A DNA stretch of 5,256 bases from Planctomycetota bacterium. Lineage in GTDB: Bacteria; Planctomycetota; Planctomycetia; Pirellulales; UBA7805. Shown here piece after piece: positions 1-5,256 of this stretch. Each line of letters opens with the position of its first letter. Position 1 is the stretch's first letter. The notes beneath the pieces were generated by a model. That model did no database searches, was not told the origin of the DNA, and worked only from the letters and a program-made list of their open reading frames with translations. The DNA lies in the NCBI GenBank assembly GCA_030605285.1, contig JAUWIQ010000183.1, forward strand, positions 1-5,256, written 5' to 3'. The position numbers were made by a program, and so were the translations under genes.

Positions 1-455
1 AAGGCAATGGTGGCAGGATGTCGCGATGCGGCATACTGAACCTTTTCCTTCGTGGAACAGTTCTGATACGATTCAATCGTCATCAACGGGTAAGACCCAA
101 TACTCGCGCCAAAAGTCTTGGTATTGTTTTTATGGTGGTGATTATGTGTTCGATTCCAAATACTGGGTGGGTTCATTGTCACAATCCCAAAGATATAAAA
201 TAAGGCTTGTGCGGCCTTTGATCCATTCAAAATTGAATGGTGCTGGAAATCATGATAGAGCACAAAAAGCCGTGTGGTAACAAACCCCGCCGAGATGCTG
301 GCGATGATGCGCAAAGTGAGAGACTGCCCGACACAGGCTAAGGTGAGCAAACTTGCGAGAATAATGATCGTAGATAAAACATGCCACCAACTAAGCAAAA
401 CGCTTTCTTGGGTGTACTTCTTCGTTGCTTGAAATAATTGCTTGGTATCACGCAT
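1..455 (-). CDS. Membrane fatty acid desaturase, N-terminal part (runs off the left edge)
   Basis: The frame opens at an ATG at 455 and stays open to position 1, giving 151 complete residues with no stop. Two histidine boxes typical of membrane di-iron desaturases are visible: HDFQHH at residues 68-73 (H-x3-HH) and HNHHH at 104-108 (H-x2-HH). Hydrophobic stretches lie at about residues 26-42 and 48-67, just before box 1, as expected for an integral membrane enzyme with its iron-binding histidines on the cytoplasmic face. The third box should lie beyond the window. Members of this family use O2 and an electron donor to put a double bond into an acyl chain; the exact substrate and position cannot be told. 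The start at 455 is chosen because the N-terminus MRDTKQLFQATKKY resembles the family's usual short leader. No strong ribosome binding site is visible; an ATG at 491 in the same frame is the alternative. Codons are AT-richer than in the phosphonate genes. Nothing links it functionally to them. Confidence 0.88.
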   Translation of the reverse strand, partial: MRDTKQLFQATKKYTQESVLLSWWHVLSTIIILASLLTLACVGQSLTLRIIASISAGFVTTRLFVLYHDFQHHSILNGSKAAQALFYIFGIVTMNPPSIWNRTHNHHHKNNTKTFGASIGSYPLMTIESYQNCSTKEKVQYAASRHPATIA

Positions 456-785
456 CTTTGGAGTTCTTTCTTCCCGGTGGATAAGTGTCATGAAAGCCAC
501 ACCAGGATTGGGTATTCCTTCTGGTTGCAATTCTTTGGTAAAAATGGACTGCGAACCTCTCGTACTAGGAACCGTATGCGTTCCAAGAGATGCACGATGG
601 GGCGGCGCATCCTCGAGGAAAACAACAAATCCAACAATGCCAATTATTGATTGCCACCAAAGTATAGCTAGCAAAACGGCCGAAATGGCTTATGTTAGCC
701 TTGAGAGGGCCTAACCCGGTCCTGTGGGACGATTGAGAATGCACGGACCGAAAATCTCGATTCATCCTTGATTTGACTCCCATCG
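456..785. other. Intergenic stretch without a convincing gene
   Basis: These 330 bases separate the phnW stop from the desaturase start. Short open frames exist on both strands but none gives a recognisable protein. The minus-strand frame of the desaturase is open upstream to a TAA at 690-692, and its first 24 or so codons are strongly hydrophobic, but it has no credible start codon with a ribosome binding site. No hairpin followed by a T-run was found for terminating phnW, and no good paired -35/-10 promoter was found for the desaturase. The stretch shares the lower GC content of the desaturase side. Confidence 0.6.
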
Positions 786-1928
786 TTAGGTTCCGGCGTT
801 CACGGTGCCCGCCTCTGCAACCTCCATCTTCGCAAGCGTGCCTTTAATGGCCTCGAGCAACGCTTCGACGTCGCTCTTATCGATACGTCCGATGTTGCCG
901 ATGCGGAAACAGTCGGCGTCGCTCACCTTGCCCGGATAGATCACAAACCCGGCCTCGTTGAGCAGGTCGTAAAATCGCTCGAATTGAAAATTGGGATCCT
1001 CGGGATAGCGAAACGAGGTGATGATATAGCCCTGCAACTCGGGATCGACATATTCCTGGAAACCGAGCGCCCGCATCCCCGTGACCAGCGTGCGGTGGCT
1101 CTCCTGGTAGCGGGCAGCCCGACCGGCCACACCACCCTCCGCCTCCAACTCTGCAAGCGCCTGCCGGAACGCCAGGATCACATGCGTAGGGGGCGTGAAG
1201 CGAAACTGCCCGCTCTTTTCCAGACCCTCCCACTGGGCGAGCAGATCGAGGCTCAATGTACGGGCCCAACCCCGCGTCTCGAGCAGGGCCTCGCGGCGCG
1301 CAATGCAAAAACCGAATCCCGGCACCCCCTCAATACACTTGTTGGCCGAAGAGACGAGAAAGTCGATTTTGGCCCCCGAAAAATCGAGTGGGACCGCACC
1401 GAATGCGCTCATCGAATCGACGAAGTAACAGCGATCGTGCCGGGCCACTACCGCACCGATCTCTTCAATCGGATTGATAATTCCCGAGGTCGTTTCGCAG
1501 TGGACCGCCACCACCATCTTGATTTCGGCATCCTCGGCAAGCGCTTTGTCGACGGCCTCCACCGCCGGCAGTTCATGCTCACAGTATTTCAGCACAACCG
1601 TTTCAATCCCGTAGACCTGGGCGATTTTTACAATCCGGGCGCCATAGGCCCCGTTGACCACGGCCAGCAACTTGCCCTCCGGCGGCATCGCCGAACAGAT
1701 CACCGACTCCACGCTGAAGGTGCCGCTGCCCTGCATCAAGATCGCTTCGTAACCGGACTCTACCGAAACGCCGGCGACCGCAAGCAACTTGGCGCGGACC
1801 TGCCGGACCGCTTCGATGAACTCGCTGTCGCGCGAGCCGAGGTCACGCAGCATGGCCTGTTTGACCGAAAGACTGGTGGTGAGCGGTCCGGGGGTAAAAA
1901 GTGGTTTGTCTTGAGGCAAAGGATCCAT
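786..1928 (-). CDS. phnW: 2-aminoethylphosphonate:pyruvate transaminase
   Basis: This 380-residue class V (fold type I) aminotransferase moves the amino group of 2-aminoethylphosphonate to pyruvate, giving phosphonoacetaldehyde and L-alanine in the cytosol. Family signs seen are the N-terminal LFTPGPLTTS (residues 10-19), the PLP-phosphate loop QGSGTFSVES (66-75), Asp171 in FVDSMSAFG for the pyridine nitrogen, the Schiff-base Lys197 in SSANKCIEGVPGFGF, and Arg343 in CFRIGNIG near the C-terminus, which should bind substrate. The length matches known PhnW proteins (about 365-380). The ATG at 1928 is preceded by GGAG nine bases upstream. It is the last gene of the cassette, 54 bases after the PbfA-containing fusion with no terminator between, so it is probably co-transcribed. 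The adjoining PbfA-like and PhnY-like enzymes argue for degradation rather than phosphonate biosynthesis, where PhnW-type enzymes can also act. Class V relatives such as serine-glyoxylate transaminases are a less likely reading. Confidence 0.93.
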   Translation of the reverse strand: MDPLPQDKPLFTPGPLTTSLSVKQAMLRDLGSRDSEFIEAVRQVRAKLLAVAGVSVESGYEAILMQGSGTFSVESVICSAMPPEGKLLAVVNGAYGARIVKIAQVYGIETVVLKYCEHELPAVEAVDKALAEDAEIKMVVAVHCETTSGIINPIEEIGAVVARHDRCYFVDSMSAFGAVPLDFSGAKIDFLVSSANKCIEGVPGFGFCIARREALLETRGWARTLSLDLLAQWEGLEKSGQFRFTPPTHVILAFRQALAELEAEGGVAGRAARYQESHRTLVTGMRALGFQEYVDPELQGYIITSFRYPEDPNFQFERFYDLLNEAGFVIYPGKVSDADCFRIGNIGRIDKSDVEALLEAIKGTLAKMEVAEAGTVNAGT

Positions 1929-1937
1929 CTAGCAATT

Positions 1938-1941
1938 CTCC
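1938..1941 (-). promoter_or_regulatory. Ribosome binding site of phnW
   Basis: The minus strand reads GGAGA and then ATTGCTAG before the ATG at 1928. This is a standard Shine-Dalgarno core with nine bases of spacing, and it supports that start. Confidence 0.7.
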
Positions 1942-1982
1942 GTTATCAAACGTGTCCGTTCTGATTCAGTTGGGATGATTTT

Positions 1983-4373
1983 TCAAGAAATCGATTGCGT
2001 CTCTCCTACGTCGCCGGTCACCGGGGTTTGGCGCAACAGATCGGCAACGGCAGTAATCGATTGTTTCACGATGCATACCGCTTCGTCAAGTTGATCCGGG
2101 GTGATCGTGAGCGGAGGCGTGAGCGTAAGGACCCGGCCGGCCGAAACTTTGAAACTCAGGCCTCGTTGGAGGCACTCGAAGAGGATCCGCTCCGCTGCAT
2201 CGCCACAGCCTGGTGGCTCGGTACAAATTTCTACCGCGATTGCCAGACCGAAACTGCGGACATCACCGATCAGCGGTTCGCTGCTGGCAAAGTCTTGCAG
2301 TTGCTCCCTCAAACGACAGCCTAACGTGCCTGCTGCGGCAAGCAGCCCCTCCTGTTCGATGACTTCGAGCGTGGCCAATCCGGCGGCGGCGGCGAGCGGA
2401 CTTTTTTCGTGTGTGTAGTGCCCCACCGAACGCTCGCCCACGGCACAGCATTCTGCGCGGGCGATCACCGCTGCCAACGGGAATAAACCACCTCCGAGTC
2501 CCTTGCCAAGCACCAGGATATCGGGAACCACGCCGAGCTGCTCACAATAAAACCAACTCCCTGTGCGGCCGAGGGCGATCGGTATTTCATCGAAAATAAG
2601 CAGCGCCCCATAGCGATCGCAAAGCCTGCGGACCTCGCGCCAATACGCCACCGGCGGCGCGTCGAGGGTGGTGCAGCGAATCGGCTCGGCAATTACCGCC
2701 CCGATATCGCCGTGCTCCGAGAGCAATTGCTCGATCGCGCTGGCATCCTCGACCACCTCGGGCCAGGGGCCATGCAGAGAGCCGGGCAAAAGCGGGCCGA
2801 GCCGGTCACGAAAATGGGACTCGCCACCAATGGAAATGGTTTCGAGCGTCGCCCCGTGGAACGAATCCCACATCGAAATTGTTTTATGGCGGCCCGGGGC
2901 ATAGCGGGCCAGCTTCATCGCGATCCCGACCGCTTCTGCGCCACCCGGGACGAAGAGCACTTTGTTGAGACCCTCAGGTGCAATCTCAATCAACCGTTCC
3001 GCCAAGCGGACGGCCGTTTCATTGGTATAGCGCCGCGGACAGAAGGGCAATCGTTCGAGCGCTTCCTGCACTGCTGCCTTCACGTGCGGGTGTCCGTAGC
3101 CGATCTGGTGCGCACTGTTGCCGTGAAAATCCATCCAGCGACGGCCATCCACGTCTTCGAGATAAATACCCTCCGTTCCCGTCAGACCGCTCAGGCAGGG
3201 CGTCGAGAGCGCCTGGTGAATAAAGACTTCACTATCGCGGGCCAGAAGCGCGCGATTTTCAGCGCCGAGCTGCTGCTGCCACTGCAGCCGATGCGGGGAA
3301 AGGTTCATATCTCCCTCGCTCACATCGGGCTGATAGCCGAGGTCCTCTTCCCTCTGTTCTGAACGCCCCTCCTGCCCCTGATCCGCAGCCAAAAGATCGG
3401 CATTTTTTACATCGCTCGGCAGCTCGCCGGCAACGAGTACGCGTATTTTTTCCAGGCAGTCCTGCTCGAGCCGCTCGTACGCCTCGCAAGAATAAAAGGC
3501 AAAGTGGGGCGCAAGCACAACGTTCTCAAGGCCCAAGAGGGGATGGTCGCGAACGAGCGGTTCTGTGGTGAACACATCGAGCCCTGCTCCGGCAATCTCT
3601 CCCTCGGCGAGCGCTGCGACCAACGCCTGCTCATCGATCAGCGGTCCGCGCGAGACATTGACTACAATCGCCGTCGGTTTCATCTTCTTCAGCTCGTTTG
3701 CACCAAGAATACCGCGGGTCTCGTCGGTCAGCACACAGTGCAACGAGAGAAAGTCGGCCTGCTCGATAAGGCGATCGAAGCAGACAAACTCCAAGGATTC
3801 GGTCGGTTCGACAGGCGGCACATAGGGATCATAAATCAGCCGCCGCATTCCGAAGCCGGCCGCGCGGCGAGCCATCGCCCGGCCGATGCGGCCAAAGCCG
3901 ACAATCCCGATCGTCTTGTCGGCCAAATCGACCCCGCAATATTTCTCCTCGGGCCAGAGCCAACCGGCCGCTTTCATATCGCGATCCACCCGCGGGGTTT
4001 GCCGGGCAGCGGCAATCAACAGCGCAAAGGCGTGATCGGCCACCGTCTCGGTGCCGTAGTCAGGCGCGTGGCCCACGGGGATCCCGCGCCCGGCTGCCGC
4101 CGCCAGAGCGATGCTGTCGACCCCCACTCCGTACTTCACGATCCCCCGCAGCCGGGGCGCCGCGGCAATCACAGCGGCAGTAATCGGAGCGTAGCAGGTG
4201 AAGATCAACTCGGCATCTGCGGCCTCCTGGACGAGTACTTCCTCGGCGTCGCTGGGGGCTGTTTTGATCCGGCAGAGCGCTTCGAGCTCGTCCATTACGC
4301 TCGCGCCCATCTCCAGTTCGGCATCGGTCCGCAGCAGCAGCGGTCGCTTCAAACCAGAGGGAGCAGTTGGCAT
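1983..4373 (-). CDS. pbfA: Fusion: D-2-hydroxyacid dehydrogenase + PbfA-like (R)-1-hydroxy-2-aminoethylphosphonate ammonia-lyase
   Basis: One uninterrupted 796-codon frame carries two complete enzymes. Residues 1 to about 324 form an NAD-dependent D-2-hydroxyacid dehydrogenase: KYGVGVD (80-86), Rossmann GFGRIG (159-164), Asp182 ending the next strand (NAD preference), and the Arg242/Glu271/His290 catalytic set in SRGPLID, TTEP and APHFAF. Residues 325-355 are a polar, acidic linker. Residues 356-796 form a class III PLP enzyme: GYGHPH (425-430), PRRYTNET (446-453), VPGGAEAVG (475-483), MWDSFHGATLETISIGGE (501-518), Asp595 in IFDEIP and Schiff-base Lys624 in VLGKGLGGG. As I recall the PbfA family, those PRRYTNE and MWDSFHGA stretches are typical of it rather than of ordinary transaminases. 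PbfA eliminates ammonia from (R)-1-hydroxy-2-aminoethylphosphonate to give phosphonoacetaldehyde, which fits the PhnW and PhnY neighbours. The dehydrogenase substrate is unknown. The ATG at 4373 lies 13 bases after the aldehyde dehydrogenase stop, without a clear ribosome binding site, suggesting coupled translation. A general class III transaminase remains possible for the second half. Confidence 0.85.
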   Translation of the reverse strand: MPTAPSGLKRPLLLRTDAELEMGASVMDELEALCRIKTAPSDAEEVLVQEAADAELIFTCYAPITAAVIAAAPRLRGIVKYGVGVDSIALAAAAGRGIPVGHAPDYGTETVADHAFALLIAAARQTPRVDRDMKAAGWLWPEEKYCGVDLADKTIGIVGFGRIGRAMARRAAGFGMRRLIYDPYVPPVEPTESLEFVCFDRLIEQADFLSLHCVLTDETRGILGANELKKMKPTAIVVNVSRGPLIDEQALVAALAEGEIAGAGLDVFTTEPLVRDHPLLGLENVVLAPHFAFYSCEAYERLEQDCLEKIRVLVAGELPSDVKNADLLAADQGQEGRSEQREEDLGYQPDVSEGDMNLSPHRLQWQQQLGAENRALLARDSEVFIHQALSTPCLSGLTGTEGIYLEDVDGRRWMDFHGNSAHQIGYGHPHVKAAVQEALERLPFCPRRYTNETAVRLAERLIEIAPEGLNKVLFVPGGAEAVGIAMKLARYAPGRHKTISMWDSFHGATLETISIGGESHFRDRLGPLLPGSLHGPWPEVVEDASAIEQLLSEHGDIGAVIAEPIRCTTLDAPPVAYWREVRRLCDRYGALLIFDEIPIALGRTGSWFYCEQLGVVPDILVLGKGLGGGLFPLAAVIARAECCAVGERSVGHYTHEKSPLAAAAGLATLEVIEQEGLLAAAGTLGCRLREQLQDFASSEPLIGDVRSFGLAIAVEICTEPPGCGDAAERILFECLQRGLSFKVSAGRVLTLTPPLTITPDQLDEAVCIVKQSITAVADLLRQTPVTGDVGETQSIS
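3311..3317 (-). promoter_or_regulatory. Internal ribosome binding site before the PbfA half of the fusion
   Basis: On the minus strand GAGGGAG precedes an in-frame ATG at 3308 (codon 356 of the fusion) by two bases; counted from the GAGG core the spacing is five. The ATG falls exactly where the PLP domain begins (MNLSPHRLQW). Translation from here would give a free 441-residue PbfA-like protein, a normal length for this kind of enzyme. Whether it is used in the cell is inferred, not shown. Confidence 0.5.
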
Positions 4374-4386
4374 AAGGGAGGTTACC

Positions 4387-5256
4387 CTACCAGGGCAGCG
4401 AAAAGGTTTTGACGGTCGTCATGAACTTGATCGCTTCGATCACACCCTCCTTGATACCCAGTCCCGAATCTTTCACGCCCCCGAAGGGCGAACATTCGAT
4501 CCGATAGCCAGGCACCTGGTTCACATTGACCGTCCCGCTGCGAATTTCCTTGACCGCCCTCAAGGCCGCATCCATATTCTGGGTCACGATCCCGCTGGAG
4601 AGACCGAACTGGGAACTGTTGGCCACCGCAATCGCGTCCTCCAGATCGCGGACCGCAAGAATCGGCGCCAAAGGCCCAAACGATTCTTCGACCACCATCT
4701 CGGCATCCCGCGGTACATCGGCGATCACCGTCGGCTCGAGCAGTGCCCCCTCGCGGCGACCGCCCGCAAGGACTCGGGCGCCCTGGGCCACGGCCGCTTT
4801 GACGCGCTCTTCCAATTCAATCGCCGCCGGTTCGTCGATCACCGTGCCGACCCGCGTGGCCTCATCCGCCGGATCGCCGGCCGGATACTCTTTGACTTTC
4901 TCGACAAATCGTTTGGTAAACTCGGCAAGGATTTTTTCGTGCACCAAGAGCCGCTTGACGGCCGTACAGCGTTGCCCCGAGTTGCGGAAGCATCCTTCGG
5001 CGGCGAGCGTGACGGCCAGATCCATTTCGGCATCGTCCATAATGATCAGCGGTGCATTGCCACCCAACTCCAGACAAAGTTTTTTGTAACCGGCCGTCTT
5101 GGGCAACTGCTTGCCAATCCGGGTACTGCCGGTGAAGGTCACCAGATCGACCCGCTCATCGGCCACCAGCGGGTCTAGCAATTCGTCGACCGTGCCCAGC
5201 AACACACTCAGCATGGGACCAGGCAGGCCGGCCTCATAGAGAAGTTCCACGAAGCG
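4387..5256 (-). CDS. phnY: Phosphonoacetaldehyde dehydrogenase, C-terminal part (runs off the right edge)
   Basis: The visible 289 residues are the C-terminal 60% or so of an NAD(P)-dependent aldehyde dehydrogenase. The frame is open to the right edge, so the true start lies outside; a GTG at 5250 is internal. Seen are FTGSTRIGKQ (visible residues 41-50), the general-base Glu63 in LELGGNAPLI, the catalytic Cys97 in NSGQRCTAVKR, EESFGPLAPI, and a C-terminus with VNVNQVPGYR, SPFGGVKDSGLG and a final FSLPW. The NQVPGYR...FGGVKDSGLG...SLPW ending is shared by PhnY-type phosphonoacetaldehyde dehydrogenases and by their relatives, the non-phosphorylating glyceraldehyde-3-phosphate dehydrogenases and lactaldehyde dehydrogenases. 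Adjacent genes for two phosphonoacetaldehyde-producing enzymes favour PhnY, which makes phosphonoacetate. It is the first visible gene of the cassette and ends 13 bases before the fusion gene. Confidence 0.82.
   Translation of the reverse strand, partial: RFVELLYEAGLPGPMLSVLLGTVDELLDPLVADERVDLVTFTGSTRIGKQLPKTAGYKKLCLELGGNAPLIIMDDAEMDLAVTLAAEGCFRNSGQRCTAVKRLLVHEKILAEFTKRFVEKVKEYPAGDPADEATRVGTVIDEPAAIELEERVKAAVAQGARVLAGGRREGALLEPTVIADVPRDAEMVVEESFGPLAPILAVRDLEDAIAVANSSQFGLSSGIVTQNMDAALRAVKEIRSGTVNVNQVPGYRIECSPFGGVKDSGLGIKEGVIEAIKFMTTVKTFSLPW

Noticed and set aside
661..666. TATACT on the minus strand as a -10 box for the desaturase
   Set aside because: No acceptable -35 hexamer lies 16-18 bases upstream and there is no extended -10; one hexamer match is expected by chance in AT-richer DNA.
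717..750. Inverted repeat CGGTCC / GGACCG downstream of phnW
   Set aside because: Only six base pairs with a 22-base loop and no T-run on the minus strand, so it is not convincing as a terminator or operator.
565..783. Minus-strand 72-codon open frame between phnW and the desaturase
   Set aside because: No recognisable protein, Cys- and Trp-rich chance composition, and no conserved motif; the open length is unremarkable.
984..1964. Plus-strand open frame of 326 codons opposite phnW
   Set aside because: It lies antisense to a well-supported gene, has no recognisable domain, and its composition (rich in Arg, His, Gly) is what the complement of a GC-rich gene gives.
1929..1982. Possible promoter or terminator between the fusion gene and phnW
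   Set aside because: The 54 bases hold the phnW ribosome binding site but no hairpin with T-run and no convincing promoter pair; co-transcription is simpler.
3504..4412. Plus-strand open frame of 302 codons opposite the dehydrogenase half
   Set aside because: Antisense shadow of the fusion gene, with no motif and no plausible ribosome binding site.
4198..5178. Plus-strand open frame of 326 codons opposite the aldehyde dehydrogenase
   Set aside because: Antisense shadow; the Ser- and Arg-rich translation has no family resemblance, while the minus strand carries clear catalytic motifs.

Overview
The window carries four genes, all read on the minus strand. Three form a tight phosphonate-degradation cassette. 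The fourth, at the left edge, is a partial membrane fatty acid desaturase. The source is clearly bacterial. The mix of a roughly 60% GC catabolic operon with this type of desaturase would suit a planctomycete or another environmental Gram-negative, but nothing here fixes the taxon and that placement is a weak guess.

In transcription order (right to left):
- 5256-4387: the C-terminal 289 residues of an aldehyde dehydrogenase, best read as phosphonoacetaldehyde dehydrogenase (PhnY).
- 4373-1983: a 796-residue protein joining an NAD-dependent D-2-hydroxyacid dehydrogenase to a class III PLP enzyme that resembles PbfA, the (R)-1-hydroxy-2-aminoethylphosphonate ammonia-lyase.
- 1928-786: 2-aminoethylphosphonate:pyruvate transaminase (PhnW).
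The gaps are 13 and 54 bases with no visible terminator, so one transcript is likely.

The pathway logic is convergent. PhnW turns 2-aminoethylphosphonate into phosphonoacetaldehyde. The PbfA-like half turns its 1-hydroxy derivative into the same aldehyde. PhnY oxidises that aldehyde to phosphonoacetate. The hydrolase that would finish the route (PhnA) is not in the window. The dehydrogenase half of the fusion has no assigned place in this route. The fusion, and a good internal ribosome binding site exactly at the start of the PbfA half, are the most notable features.

Left of position 785 there are 330 bases without a convincing gene. Then comes the start of the desaturase, which runs off the window at position 1. 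Base composition drops from roughly 52-65% GC per 60-base line in the operon to roughly 38-55% here, so this is probably a junction between DNA of different history.
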